Part shown: piece after piece, positions 9,351 through 18,126 of the stretch
Numbering within the stretch: position 1 is the first letter of the stretch
Layout: every line of letters begins with the position of its first letter
From: Planctomycetota bacterium
GTDB taxonomy: Bacteria; Planctomycetota; Planctomycetia; Pirellulales; PALSA-1355
Length of the DNA stretch: 64,000 bases
Assembly (NCBI GenBank): GCA_003389325.1
Contig: QQVE01000028.1
Span: forward strand, 1-64,000
Reading direction: 5' to 3'
Translations under genes and position numbers: made by a program
Notes under the pieces: generated by a model
Told to the model about the DNA's origin: nothing
The model's input: only the letters and a program-made list of their open reading frames with translations
The model's database searches: none

Positions 9351-10607
9351 ATGCACTTCATTGACCGTCGCCGCTTCCTGCAGTCGAGCTCGCTTGCCCT
9401 GGCTGCTGGCTATTCTCGGGCACTGTTCGCCGCCGAGACACCCGAGTTTGCCGAACAACCCAGCTTCGAGCCACAGGGGCTATTCTTAACCTGGCAGCGT
9501 GATCCCACCACGACGATGACGATCCAGTGGATTGGCAAGGAAGAAGAGAGAGCTCGGCGGCCGATCTGGTTTGCGCGGGCCGGTGTCGACGACTGGTCGC
9601 AACAGACAGGCTCGGTCCGCGATTTTCCCATGACCGAGAAAAAGGTCTTTCGCACGGAATTGACCGGCCTGGCGCCCGATACCGAGTATCGCTTCCGCGT
9701 GGGCCTGGATTCGGCCGAGCAGCGCTTCCGCACGATGCCGGCCAAGGCCACCAATCCGATTCACTTTGTTTCCGGCGGCGACGCGGGCGTCGGCTCGCAC
9801 ACCGAGGCGACCAACCGTCTGGCAGCCGCCCAGGCTCCCCAGTTTGTTGTGCTCGGGGGTGACCTGGCCTACGAGAACGGCCGCAGCCCCGAGACGTTCT
9901 ATCAATTCCTCTCGCTGTATTCGCGCGGTCTGCGAGAAGAGAAACGTTTGATTCCGATGTTGGCCTGCATCGGCAACCACGAGGTCAACGGCAGCTACGA
10001 CAGGGGCCGCGACGCGGCGCCCTTTTTCTACTCGGTCTTCGACGGCCTGTTCTCCGACACCAGCTACGCTTGCCTCGACTTCGGCGACTATCTCTCGCTG
10101 GTGTTCCTCGATACGAACCACAACGCGCCCGTCGGCGGGGCACAGACCGATTGGCTCGCGCAGACCCTCAAGCAGCGCGAACAGATGCCCACGGTGTTCT
10201 GCTTCGACCACGTGCCGACCTATCCCTCCGTCCGGCCGGTGAACTTCGACGATCTCGAAGTGGGCACCGGCGCCGACAACCGCAAGCATTGGTCGCCGCT
10301 GTTCGAGCGGTACAACGTCGACGCGGTCTTCGAACACCACGACCACGCCTACAAACGCACCCATCCCATGCTCGACGGCCACATCGACAAGCGGGGCGTG
10401 CTCTACCTGGGCGACGGCTCCTGGGGCAAGCTGCGCCGCCCGGCCACTCCCGAGCAGCGGCCCTTCCTGGCCGTCAGCCACGAGGCCTACCATCTCTCCG
10501 TGCACCGCATCGAGGGAGACCAGCGCTCGCACGTCGCCCTGACCGACACCGGCCGCGTGGTCGACGTCTGTGTCACCACCAAGAAAAGCCGCCTAAAGGC
10601 CAGCTAG
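9351..10607 (+). CDS. Tat-exported metallophosphoesterase (purple acid phosphatase type)
   Basis: 418 residues. The N-terminus DRRRFLQSSSLALAAG is a Tat signal, so the enzyme is exported folded. Residues of about 45-130 resemble the FnIII-like N-terminal domain of purple acid phosphatases (GLAPDTEYRFRVG). The catalytic domain shows the metal-binding blocks GGDAGVG (an altered form of GDxG), GGDLAY, GNHEVNG, and HDHAYKRTHP with the final His pair. The expected reaction is phosphomonoester hydrolysis in the periplasm, giving phosphate scavenging. GAGGTTCCTGCC precedes the ATG. The stop overlaps the convergent neighbour by 4 bases. Confidence 0.8.
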   Translation: MHFIDRRRFLQSSSLALAAGYSRALFAAETPEFAEQPSFEPQGLFLTWQRDPTTTMTIQWIGKEEERARRPIWFARAGVDDWSQQTGSVRDFPMTEKKVFRTELTGLAPDTEYRFRVGLDSAEQRFRTMPAKATNPIHFVSGGDAGVGSHTEATNRLAAAQAPQFVVLGGDLAYENGRSPETFYQFLSLYSRGLREEKRLIPMLACIGNHEVNGSYDRGRDAAPFFYSVFDGLFSDTSYACLDFGDYLSLVFLDTNHNAPVGGAQTDWLAQTLKQREQMPTVFCFDHVPTYPSVRPVNFDDLEVGTGADNRKHWSPLFERYNVDAVFEHHDHAYKRTHPMLDGHIDKRGVLYLGDGSWGKLRRPATPEQRPFLAVSHEAYHLSVHRIEGDQRSHVALTDTGRVVDVCVTTKKSRLKAS

Positions 10608-11188
10608 TGCGTCGCCGATTCTGGGGGTGCTATGGTCTCGCGCTGCTGTTCGGCGTGATCCGTCTTAGGTATCGGTGCCGAGCACTTGACGTTGACTAGC
10701 TGCCCGCGAAGCCTGTCCAGCGTGACTTGGAAGTTCACCCGTTTTGCGTTCCGATCGTAAACGATCTCTCGCGCGAGCTGCTGTTTGCCTTCACTTGTGA
10801 AACTGATCGTCTGCAAGCAGTATGCATCGTCAACCTTATGCAAGACCGATTGATCGCCAAGATTCTCAACAAATGCCGTCTTCCCACGGCAGCTTTGAAG
10901 ATCATCGGGACGCCAGCCTTGCGACTGCGCCCAATCGAGGAATTCATCCTCACTACATGAAAACGCGATTTCAAAGTACGTGGCGCTTAGCGTTGCAAAG
11001 TACGTGACATCTTCGCCATGCATCGGAAGCAGCGTGACGACGCTCGAGAAGCCCTCTAGCCGAGCAAGGTCACCAAGTGTAGGGCAGCTTCCCGTCAGCA
11101 TGCGATTTCGATACGACAAGCCGATCGCCAGGACTAAGATCGCAATCGCAATCCCGATCGCGACAACAGCACGAGTTGTATGCGACAT
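10604..11188 (-). CDS. Membrane-anchored hypothetical protein
   Basis: About 194 residues. A single hydrophobic helix (VVAIGIAIAILVLAIGL) near the N-terminus acts as an anchor or uncleaved signal. The rest is soluble and contains several Cys (CPTL, CSEDEF, CRGK, CLQT, CSAP), which could form disulfides outside the membrane. GAAGGG lies 7 bases before the second ATG (11188), which is therefore preferred over the first. The family is not recognised, and the gene is monocistronic and convergent with the phosphatase. Confidence 0.5.
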   Translation of the reverse strand: MSHTTRAVVAIGIAIAILVLAIGLSYRNRMLTGSCPTLGDLARLEGFSSVVTLLPMHGEDVTYFATLSATYFEIAFSCSEDEFLDWAQSQGWRPDDLQSCRGKTAFVENLGDQSVLHKVDDAYCLQTISFTSEGKQQLAREIVYDRNAKRVNFQVTLDRLRGQLVNVKCSAPIPKTDHAEQQRETIAPPESATH

Positions 11189-11309
11189 ACGCATCCCTTC
11201 ACGGCGTCTTGTTCAGACGACCACTTGCGTGATTTCGACGCTTCACAACCAGCCAAAGATGTCGATGTTCCCGTCTCGCGATCCGGGATGCTGGGGCGTT
11301 CCGACTTCA

Positions 11310-11621
11310 CTAACCAGCATCCGGATCATTCACCGCGTCGATGAACTCGGATTTCTCGAGCATCGACAGAGAGGCGTTGTGCGCGGATGCAATGTAAATC
11401 CGCTTCGGATTGCTTGAGTGAAGAGCATCGCATTCGCCGGTGACGCACGTGAAGCGATGGTAGTGATACGGTTCATCGCAGGTGGGCTGAGTCACCGAAC
11501 GCCTTTCTAACCCGTCGTACCTCCACGAACTCACGACCAGCCGCGGCGGCCCCTCCTCCACCACGCTGGCAAAGCCACACTGATAGTACACCTCGCCAAC
11601 AGTGTGCGTCGTCTTCGCCAT
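11310..11621 (-). CDS. Small hypothetical protein
   Basis: 103 residues with no signal peptide. It contains a Cys/His-rich middle (CDEPYHYHRFTCVTGECDALH) that might bind metal. A GGGTCGCGGGT stretch precedes the ATG. No family was recognised. The composition is more protein-like than in the overlapping frames, but existence as a gene is not certain. Confidence 0.4.
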   Translation of the reverse strand: MAKTTHTVGEVYYQCGFASVVEEGPPRLVVSSWRYDGLERRSVTQPTCDEPYHYHRFTCVTGECDALHSSNPKRIYIASAHNASLSMLEKSEFIDAVNDPDAG

Positions 11622-11870
11622 ACCCGCGACCCTATTCGCTGAAGCCTCAAGTCAGTGTGTCGGACCCCGAACTGCCGGCTGCTGGGCTTTGTCGACGGCC
11701 AACTGCTCGGCACCCCTCTCTTCGCCCACGCCACGTCTTCCGCCGAGCTGCGTGCTCAGCGGACCGGGCTCGCCACCCTCCAGCGTACCGCCATCCTGGG
11801 GTGGGCTACAGTTTGGCCACACAGGGCCGCTCTGCACGCCGATTGCGACGCTCAGCCAGCGCAAAAGAAA

Positions 11871-11894
11871 AGCCCCGCAACGCTCGGCGGGGCT
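11871..11894 (-). terminator. Hairpin terminator behind the tRNA-Ser fragment
   Basis: AGCCCCGC and GCGGGGCT form a perfect 8-base stem with an 8-base loop. On the minus strand it is followed by a T-rich run (TTTTCTTTTGC), as in an intrinsic terminator. It sits just after the 3' end of the tRNA-Ser fragment, where a tRNA terminator is expected. Confidence 0.65.
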
Positions 11895-11910
11895 CGTGGT
11901 TCTACAGAAG

Positions 11911-11963
11911 CGGAGGGCATGGGATTCGAACCCACAACCCCTTGCGGGGCACCTGATTTCGAG
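11911..11963 (-). pseudogene. tRNA-Ser(CGA) 3'-half fragment, probable attachment-site remnant
   Basis: Read on the minus strand, this has an anticodon-loop-like CTCGAAA, a serine-type long variable arm (GCCCCGCAAGGGG), a T arm with GGGTTCGAATCCC, and the acceptor strand GCCCTCC. The D arm and 5' acceptor strand are absent: the bases before the anticodon loop do not pair with it. A half tRNA broken at the anticodon loop is the typical trace left by a tyrosine integrase. Given the orientation, the integrated element would lie to the right (higher coordinates), with an intact tRNA-Ser beyond it. Confidence 0.6.
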
Positions 11964-12210
11964 TCCTAACTCGGCATGTGTCGTTCGTGTCCGAGGACGT
12001 CCAAACTCGCCACGTGTTTGTGCTTGGGGCGAATACCAGATTCCGCGGTTGTCCGCGACGTGCCCCAGCGTCCGGCGTGTTGGCTACAGATTGGCTACAG
12101 TGAGGCACGAGGATCTCCGCAGCCGGAAGCCTCACGGCTCATCCTTGGCCATCGGCATGGCCGCTCCGCCTCCGTCCGGGCGCGCCGCCCAACTACCTGG
12201 CCGCTGCCGT

Positions 12211-12402
12211 TTACTGAGTGACTACCAACGCGGCTGCCTGAGGCCCACCGCATTGGGAAGGATCACTCGCACGGCCAGTGTGTAGCGTGTTTTTCAGATC
12301 ACCACCGATGCACTCGCCGATGGCTTTCCGCGCAGACTTCGTGACGAACACCTCTTCGGCGAGTATGGCGCCGATAAGTGCGGAATCCGATTCCCCCTCC
12401 AT
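12211..12402 (-). CDS. Possible very small hypothetical protein
   Basis: 63 residues from MEGESDSALIGAILAEEVF. The ATG is preceded by GGAAGGAAACCGG, a good ribosome-binding site. The first half looks like an amphipathic helical protein, but the tail is of low quality. No family was recognised, and the evidence is thin. Confidence 0.2.
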   Translation of the reverse strand: MEGESDSALIGAILAEEVFVTKSARKAIGECIGGDLKNTLHTGRASDPSQCGGPQAAALVVTQ

Positions 12403-12683
12403 CCGGTTTCCTTCCCGCCGAGTTGTGCTTTGCGTTTCCCGAAAGAATGCAGGGGTTTCGCGCCCACAGTCGGTGACCCCAGTTGGCCGGTCTGGGATCT
12501 GCCCTCTTTCCTCACGATAGATCGCGCCAAATCGCACACTCCAGTGAGCTTTTGCGGCTCGGCCTCGGCCTTCGCCCCCAGTTTTGTTGGTAGCTGGAGG
12601 TTTCCGCTTATTGTGCCTCAAGCGCGCGTACGATTGATATCAGTGGCCGCCTAATCCCGCCCGTCACCACTTCCCCTGGCACG

Positions 12684-14267
12684 ATGCCTTGCATCCCGAA
12701 ACTCCGCTGGTTGGTCGGTGGCTTTGTCATGACATGGTCGATGAGTGTCGGTCCGTATGTTGCTGCCCAGGAAGGCACTGCTGGCCGACTCTTCTCGCAT
12801 ACAGCTGATTTCCTGGCCTACCAACCGACCGACGAAGGTGTCTCGCAGGACCGCGACCTGTTTCCTGAACTCCCGGGCGGTGACCAGCAATCCGAGGCGC
12901 CGGGCCCTCAGGAATCGACGCAGCAGAAACAAACGGACCTGCGCAAGGCGGCCGCGGGTGCTTATGAGGATCCGTTCTACGACAACAACTTTGGCTGTTT
13001 GAGCGACCCGCTCTACGATGGCTGGCTCTTGGGAGAGCGGTTCAAGCAGTTGCGTTGTCCACTCTGCGACGAGTGCACGACATTGGATTTGGGCGGCCAG
13101 TATCGCCTTCGTTTTCAGGACGAGATCAACATGCGCGGGCTCGGGCTGACCGGCCTTGACGATCGATTCCTGTTGCACCGGCTGCGGCTTTTTGCCAACT
13201 GGAAGATCAGCGACGACCTACGGTTCTATGGCGAGTACCTGTCGGCCTCCAGCGACTATGAAGACTTTCTACCCCGACCGATCGAGGAGAATCCGCACGA
13301 GATCCAAAACCTGTTTGTCGATTTCCGGCTCCTGGCGGACGACTGGGGTGAATTGTGGGCTCGCCCTGGCCGCCAGGAGTTGCTTTACGGTTCACAGCGG
13401 CTCATTTCGCCTTTGGATTGGGCCAACACGCGCCGCACGTTCGACGGCGCCAAGATCTTCTACCATACCGAAGGTTGGGATCTGGATGGATTCTGGGTGC
13501 GGCCGATTTTCGGCGAGCCGCAGAGCCTCGACTCTCCGGAAGGCACGCAGGAGTTCTATGCTCTGTGGTGGACCTACCGGGGACTTCCGCAAGAAGTCTA
13601 CGAGCTTTTCTGGATCGGCTACGCCGACTACGATTCGCCGTTTGCCGCCGCAGGCACGTTCAAGTTCCAGACGGCCGGTGGACGTTGGAAGGTGGAACGT
13701 GACCAATGGCTCCTTGAGTTTGAAGGCGCCTATCAATTTGGCCGATTCGGGGCCCTCAATCACTCCGCCGGGTTTTTCACAATCGGCGGCGGCCGCGACA
13801 TGAAGAACCTGCCGTGGAAGCCGGTGCTGTGGGTGTACTACGATTGGGCGTCAGGCAGCAACACCATCGGCAACGGCTTCAATCAGTTGTTTCCGTTAGG
13901 CCACAAGTACCTGGGTTTCATGGACTTCTTCGCGCGCACCAACATCGAAGACTTCAACATCCTGCTGGAATCCAGCCCGACCGATGAGTGGAAGACGATC
14001 ATGTGGTGGCACGTGTTTCATCTGCAAAACTCCAATGACGTCCCCTATCTGATCAATGGCCTGCCGTTCGTGACGACGCCCGGTGGGAGCACCTACCTGG
14101 GCAATGAGCTCGACTTGCTGGCGATCTGGAACCAGACACCGCGGATCAGTTGGCTATTTGGCTACTCACACTTCTTCACCGGGGACTGGTATCGCACCAA
14201 TCCCACGCCGCCGCCCTACACCGGTGACGCGGACTTCGTATACGTCCAATGGCAGGCCAACTTCTAG
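12684..14267 (+). CDS. Alginate-export-type outer-membrane porin
   Basis: 527 residues with a signal peptide (hydrophobic stretch LVGGFVMTWSMSVGPYVAAQ). The mature protein is rich in aromatic, alternating strands, with the family-typical opening LDLGGQYRLRFQDEIN, then GRQELLYGSQRLISPLDWANTRRTFDGAK and a terminal aromatic residue (QWQANF). This is the pattern of the AlgE-like alginate_exp barrels, which in planctomycetes are general porins with no proven link to alginate. Residues 55-75 form a Gln-rich linker. It could provide solute entry for the periplasmic redox enzymes downstream, but that is inference from position. Confidence 0.8.
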   Translation: MPCIPKLRWLVGGFVMTWSMSVGPYVAAQEGTAGRLFSHTADFLAYQPTDEGVSQDRDLFPELPGGDQQSEAPGPQESTQQKQTDLRKAAAGAYEDPFYDNNFGCLSDPLYDGWLLGERFKQLRCPLCDECTTLDLGGQYRLRFQDEINMRGLGLTGLDDRFLLHRLRLFANWKISDDLRFYGEYLSASSDYEDFLPRPIEENPHEIQNLFVDFRLLADDWGELWARPGRQELLYGSQRLISPLDWANTRRTFDGAKIFYHTEGWDLDGFWVRPIFGEPQSLDSPEGTQEFYALWWTYRGLPQEVYELFWIGYADYDSPFAAAGTFKFQTAGGRWKVERDQWLLEFEGAYQFGRFGALNHSAGFFTIGGGRDMKNLPWKPVLWVYYDWASGSNTIGNGFNQLFPLGHKYLGFMDFFARTNIEDFNILLESSPTDEWKTIMWWHVFHLQNSNDVPYLINGLPFVTTPGGSTYLGNELDLLAIWNQTPRISWLFGYSHFFTGDWYRTNPTPPPYTGDADFVYVQWQANF

Positions 14268-14298
14268 CTAGCTTGGGCGGCGTTGGCCCTGCGTCCGG

Positions 14299-14826
14299 TT
14301 AATCCTTGACAGTATGCAAGACGAACTCGGCGACGGCAGAAACGTCGGAGCGCGGCAGCTGTGGCAGCGCGCGATCTAGCGGGTCGTTTGTGACAACGCA
14401 TCGCACGCCAGTGATCCGATTGGCCAGTAGCGGCGTGCCAAGTTCGGAGCGCCACACCTCGAGCTTCGGCGCGGCAGTCTGCGAATCCCCTTCCACGAGC
14501 ACGATGTCACACTCCGCAAACATCGGGGCGAAACTGTCGTATCGAGGATCATCGTCGCCTTCGCCATACCGACCGTTCGACCAAAACACGGCGTTCATTC
14601 CCGGCGACAGGATTCCGACCACGGACGCGCCAGACTCTCGATGGCGGTGCGAGTCCTTTCCCGGCGTGTCTAGCTCGTGGTGATGGTGCGTATGCTTGAT
14701 GGCACCGACGCGCAATCCACGAGCGCGCAGCTCCACAAGAAGTTCACCGACGAGGGTCGTCTTTCCGTGGTTCTTTCCTCCGATGACGTGAATGCGATTC
14801 ATTCTGCGGACTGACGTCTGGCTCAC
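14299..14826 (-). CDS. mobB: MobB, molybdopterin-guanine dinucleotide biosynthesis adaptor
   Basis: About 175 residues. IHVIGGKNHGKTTLVGELL is the P-loop of MobB, and VGAIKHTHHHHELDTPGKDSHRHRESGA is the conserved family block. MobB supports attachment of GMP to molybdopterin, giving the MGD cofactor needed by DMSO-reductase-family enzymes, two of which are encoded in this window. The first start is a GTG that overlaps the preceding stop (GTGA). An ATG eight codons later (MNRIHVIGG) is equally possible. The gene belongs to a minus-strand run with DUF488 and SdhB-like genes. Confidence 0.85.
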   Translation of the reverse strand: MSQTSVRRMNRIHVIGGKNHGKTTLVGELLVELRARGLRVGAIKHTHHHHELDTPGKDSHRHRESGASVVGILSPGMNAVFWSNGRYGEGDDDPRYDSFAPMFAECDIVLVEGDSQTAAPKLEVWRSELGTPLLANRITGVRCVVTNDPLDRALPQLPRSDVSAVAEFVLHTVKD

Positions 14827-15191
14827 TTTTTGCTTCCATATTCGATTATTTGCTTTAGCACGACTGCTTGGTTTCGCTCTTCATCACGGGCGCCGTATAC
14901 GAGTGTGACGGTGTCCTTCGCCGCTCGCTTCTGCAGGTCATGCACGAGCTCTGTCTTTTCGCGAATCTCCTTGCGATAGCGAGTTTGGAATTCCTTCCAC
15001 TTGTCCGGTTCGTGGCCGAACCACTTGCGCAATTCGGTGCTCGGCGCCAATTCCTTTAGCCACAGGTCCACGGCCGCGCGCTGTTTCGTCAGCCCGCGCG
15101 GCCATAGGCGGTCCACCAGCACTCGTAGCCCATCCTTACGAGACGGAGTTTCGTAGACTCGTTTGAGCTGAATCACAATTCTAGATCCCAT
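14823..15191 (-). CDS. DUF488 family protein (YeaO-like)
   Basis: About 122 residues from MGSRIVIQLKRVYE. The conserved blocks RLWPRGLTK, LWLKELAPSTELRKWFGH and TLVYGARDEERNQA are those of the COG3189/YeaO group of DUF488, whose biochemical role is not established. An upstream ATG (15251) would add an unlikely Cys-rich leader. The gene overlaps mobB by 4 bases and follows the SdhB-like gene, suggesting one transcript. Confidence 0.8.
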   Translation of the reverse strand: MGSRIVIQLKRVYETPSRKDGLRVLVDRLWPRGLTKQRAAVDLWLKELAPSTELRKWFGHEPDKWKEFQTRYRKEIREKTELVHDLQKRAAKDTVTLVYGARDEERNQAVVLKQIIEYGSKK

Positions 15192-15254
15192 TGTCGTAGT
15201 CGCGTCGCGCGTGATCGTGCATATGGCGCACTCCCACGCTGTCGTTACCAATCT

Positions 15255-16079
15255 TCAACGGTCAAATAGCTTTCTCAGCGCGTGCAATGTCGTCGCCCGG
15301 CCAGCTCGCCCCCATGAGGTCATCAGCGGAATACTCTTTGGACAAACAGCTTGGCAGTTACCTGCTTTGCCACAGTTCTGAATGCCGCCCGGCGCGATCA
15401 AGGCATCCAATCGCTGTGGGGTCGTCATGCGGCCGATGGGATTCGAGTTCATCAATACAACCTGGCTATTCGCATGCGCGCCGACGAACTGCCGATCGAA
15501 TTCCGAGCGTTCGCGTGCGGCAAACTCCTCGTTGGACTCGCCGCATAGTCGTATGACTTCGACCTTCCGGTACTGAGGACAGGCTTCCAGACAGCAACCG
15601 CAGCTCATGCACGTGCTCAGCGGATAGGCCTGCTGTTGTTCGCTGGGTGACTGTCGCGGTCCCGGCCCGCGATCAAAGTAACCATCGACCTCAATCCAGC
15701 AATGCAGTTTCTCCAGGGCTCGAAAGATTCTTCCTCGCGCGACGACGAGATCTCGTACCACAGGAAATTTCGACATGGGCCGCAATTCGATCGGTCCAGG
15801 AGATTCGGCCAGTAAACGATCTACGAGCGCCGAGCACGCCTGTCGGACTCGACCGTTGACGAGCATGGTGCAGGATCCGCACACCTCCTCAAGGCAATTG
15901 GCATCGTAGGCGACCGGCGTTACCTCATAGTCGCCCACCGCCACCGGGCGAGCAGCGATCCTTTGCAGGACGCCGGTCACGTTGAGGCCCGGGTCACGCT
16001 CAAGCCGAAACCGCTCCCAATACCTCTTCGCTTGGGGATGTTCCTGCCGCAGAATCCGCACTTCAAAGAATTCGGTCAT
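15255..16079 (-). CDS. Succinate dehydrogenase/fumarate reductase iron-sulfur subunit-like (stand-alone)
   Basis: 274 residues. The N-terminal domain has the [2Fe-2S] set CLEEVCGSCTMLVNGRVRQAC. The C-terminal domain has CMSCGCCLEACP and CGKAGNCQAVCP, as in SdhB/FrdB for the [4Fe-4S] and [3Fe-4S] clusters. No flavoprotein or cytochrome b subunit lies nearby, so it is either a paralogue working with subunits encoded elsewhere or an adapted electron carrier. The start of this gene and its upstream region recur as a decayed copy at about 19,330-19,480, on the other side of the exporter operon. Confidence 0.8.
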   Translation of the reverse strand: MTEFFEVRILRQEHPQAKRYWERFRLERDPGLNVTGVLQRIAARPVAVGDYEVTPVAYDANCLEEVCGSCTMLVNGRVRQACSALVDRLLAESPGPIELRPMSKFPVVRDLVVARGRIFRALEKLHCWIEVDGYFDRGPGPRQSPSEQQQAYPLSTCMSCGCCLEACPQYRKVEVIRLCGESNEEFAARERSEFDRQFVGAHANSQVVLMNSNPIGRMTTPQRLDALIAPGGIQNCGKAGNCQAVCPKSIPLMTSWGRAGRATTLHALRKLFDR

Positions 16080-16174
16080 TTGTCTTCTGACTCCGCAAAT
16101 CGCATGCCCTGACGGTCAGCACGAGAAGGAGCAGGTTTCTTGTTCTGTTGGTCTCAGCCGCAGGCATCTGATTG

Positions 16175-16903
16175 TCAGGTCCGTCGCACCTGCTCTGACG
16201 TATGGGCGAGCTGGCTAGCCCGCCGCATCATCCCATCTTCCATTTCGTAGATCGTGTCAAAGACATCCAATGCACGATGGTCGTGCGTAACGACGATCAC
16301 GCCGGCTCCACGCTCATGGGCCACTTGGGCGAACAGTCCCATAACCTGCCGGCCTCGCTGGCTGTCGAGTGCTGCCGTCGGCTCGTCAGCCAGAATGACA
16401 CTCGGCTGGTTCGCCAACGCACGGGCGACGGCAACACGCTGCTGCTGACCGCCCGAGAGCATGGACGGCAGATTGCCAGCCCGATCACCAACGCCCAGTC
16501 CATCTAAGAGCTGCAACGCCCTTTTGCGTGCCGTCCCAGGCAGCTGGCCGTTCAGTTCCAAGGCGATCTGGACGTTTTCTACTGCTGAAAGGAACGGGAT
16601 CAAATTGGACTTCTGAAAGACGTAACCGATATGGCGGCGGCGGAAGCTCCGCAGGTTGGTTTGTGCTTGAGGGCCGTCGAGGACTAACGTGCCGCTGATT
16701 ATGACCTGCCCAGACGTCGGTGGATTGATCAGTCCCACGGCGGTCAAGAACGTCGATTTTCCGGAACCACTGGGGCCAAGCAGCGCCACGACTTCGCCAC
16801 GTCGTACTTTGATCGAAGCGTCCCGCATGGCCACCACTTCCGTGTTGCCGCTGCCATACACCTTGGTGATTCCTTTCGTCTCGATGGCGAAGTCGTCTTC
16901 CAC
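16175..16903 (-). CDS. ABC transporter ATPase (DevA/LolD/MacB type)
   Basis: 242 residues with Walker A GPSGSGKST, signature LSGGQQQRVAVARAL and Walker B VILADEPTAALD. The sequence type (KVYGSGNTEVVAMRDASI) is that of the DevA/MacB/LolD ATPases that power FtsX-like permeases. It follows the permease gene after 11 bases and the membrane-fusion gene before that, making a DevBCA-type exporter. Such systems export lipids, glycolipids or peptides across the cell envelope. The substrate is unknown here. Confidence 0.85.
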   Translation of the reverse strand: MEDDFAIETKGITKVYGSGNTEVVAMRDASIKVRRGEVVALLGPSGSGKSTFLTAVGLINPPTSGQVIISGTLVLDGPQAQTNLRSFRRRHIGYVFQKSNLIPFLSAVENVQIALELNGQLPGTARKRALQLLDGLGVGDRAGNLPSMLSGGQQQRVAVARALANQPSVILADEPTAALDSQRGRQVMGLFAQVAHERGAGVIVVTHDHRALDVFDTIYEMEDGMMRRASQLAHTSEQVRRT

Positions 16904-16914
16904 TATTGCAGCCT

Positions 16915-18126
16915 TTACGAGAGAGCTTCATTGGGAGAGACTCGCATGGCTTTCCAGATGCCTAGAAAACTAGAAACCACGGAAATCACCAAGACGATGA
17001 TTGCCAATTGCCAAAGATCCTCGTCGGTAAGAATCACTCGCCGGGGGAACATCGGGAAAACTCTCTGCCCGATCAAATAGGCAATCCCAAATCCGACGAC
17101 TCCCAAGACGAATGCCTGCTGCAAAATCAAGCCCAGGATCACCGTGTTTGATGCCCCAATCAACTTGAGCAAGGCAATCGAGTGGATTTTGTCCAAAGTC
17201 AATGTATAGAGGATGAGAGCCATGATGATTGCGGCAATCACAGTCAACAGAATACGAAACAAGCCTATCTGCTGCCGAATCTTTTCGACGGAACCTCTGA
17301 GTAGCAGCTCCCGTTGGCCGTCTTGCGTATAAACCGAAACATCGTCCCAGCCGGATAGAATCTCGATCACATGTTCGAGGTCGGCACCGGGATCCACTTC
17401 GGCGACGACGGCACTGAGCTGCGGGCGAGCGATGGGCGGCAACTCGGCGGCGGGCGCAGTGGCCCGCTCCAGAAGTGTCGGTTGTTTGGCTCCGATTTCA
17501 CTGCGCTCTCCCCGGGCTTGACGGGCAGCTCGCTCCAGGCGGACTGCCTCACCGGGGGTGTCCAGTTGAATGGCCAGGGCATCGGCAACGGTGAAAAAAG
17601 CGAGACCGTCGCCGTTGGAGCTAATCATGCTTCGGGTGACGCCGACGACCGTGTACGTTTCCTTGCCAAGCTCGACTCGCTCGCCCAGCTGAAAGCCCAG
17701 TGACCCGTCAGCAATCATCTCATAGTGGTTTTGAGCCAACGGGCGACCGGCGATAAGCGGTACCCATTCACCCTTATCAGTTGGCCAACTGAGCCCTAGT
17801 ACGGCGATGCGCAGCGGCTTTCCCTCACGCTCTCGCTGAATCGTGTGATAGACGAACTCTCTGGCGGACTGGATGCCGGGGACGGCCAGTGCCCGATGCA
17901 CTAATGTCGGGGGCACGCGAGAGACCTCGGCAAATGGTCCTCTCGTGCTGCGCTGCACGATCCACACGTCGGCCCCGATCCGGTCGATCAAGAGCGTGGC
18001 GTCCTCGACAATACCTCGATAGATGCCGCCCATGCCCATGACGACCATCAACAGCATTCCCACGCCGAGGGTCGTCAGAGCAAAACGCCCGAAGTTGTGT
18101 CGGATGTCTTTCGTGGCGAGATTCAT
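16915..18126 (-). CDS. FtsX-like ABC permease (DevC type)
   Basis: 403 residues. One membrane helix lies near the N-terminus (FALTTLGVGMLLMVVMGMGGIYRG), then a large periplasmic domain of about 220 residues, then three helices at the end, the MacB/DevC topology. The loop begins DADVWIVQRSTRG-like, as in DevC proteins. The gene overlaps the upstream membrane-fusion gene by 4 bases (ATGA) and is 11 bases from the ATPase gene, so all three are cotranscribed. Confidence 0.85.
   Translation of the reverse strand: MNLATKDIRHNFGRFALTTLGVGMLLMVVMGMGGIYRGIVEDATLLIDRIGADVWIVQRSTRGPFAEVSRVPPTLVHRALAVPGIQSAREFVYHTIQREREGKPLRIAVLGLSWPTDKGEWVPLIAGRPLAQNHYEMIADGSLGFQLGERVELGKETYTVVGVTRSMISSNGDGLAFFTVADALAIQLDTPGEAVRLERAARQARGERSEIGAKQPTLLERATAPAAELPPIARPQLSAVVAEVDPGADLEHVIEILSGWDDVSVYTQDGQRELLLRGSVEKIRQQIGLFRILLTVIAAIIMALILYTLTLDKIHSIALLKLIGASNTVILGLILQQAFVLGVVGFGIAYLIGQRVFPMFPRRVILTDEDLWQLAIIVLVISVVSSFLGIWKAMRVSPNEALS

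Larger units (their letters stand above)
11622..12683. other. Gene-poor stretch with tRNA fragment and repeats
   Basis: About 1,060 bases without a convincing protein gene. It contains a terminator hairpin, a 3'-half tRNA-Ser fragment, and a tandem 11-base repeat (TTGGCTACAGA then TTGGCTACAG at 12080-12100), whose core GGCTACAG also occurs near 11805. A possible very small gene lies at 12211-12402. The stretch looks like an island boundary zone; see the separate entries. Confidence 0.5.

Noticed and set aside
12080-12100. Tandem TTGGCTACAG repeat as the start of a CRISPR array or iteron origin.
   Set aside because: Only two units, no spacers and no repeat-associated genes; no CRISPR array was seen anywhere in the window.
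12666-12690. TGGCACG...TTGCAT before the porin gene as a sigma-54 promoter.
   Set aside because: GG and GC are 11 bases apart, one too many, and the match overlaps the start codon of a good signal peptide.
12651-13178. Antisense frame over the start of the porin gene.
   Set aside because: The composition mirrors the porin codons and there is no ribosome-binding site or domain.
16093-16109. Sigma-54 match (GGCATG...TTTGCGG) before the SdhB-like gene.
   Set aside because: The spacing fits, but the start site would fall about five bases from the ATG and remove the GGAG ribosome-binding site.
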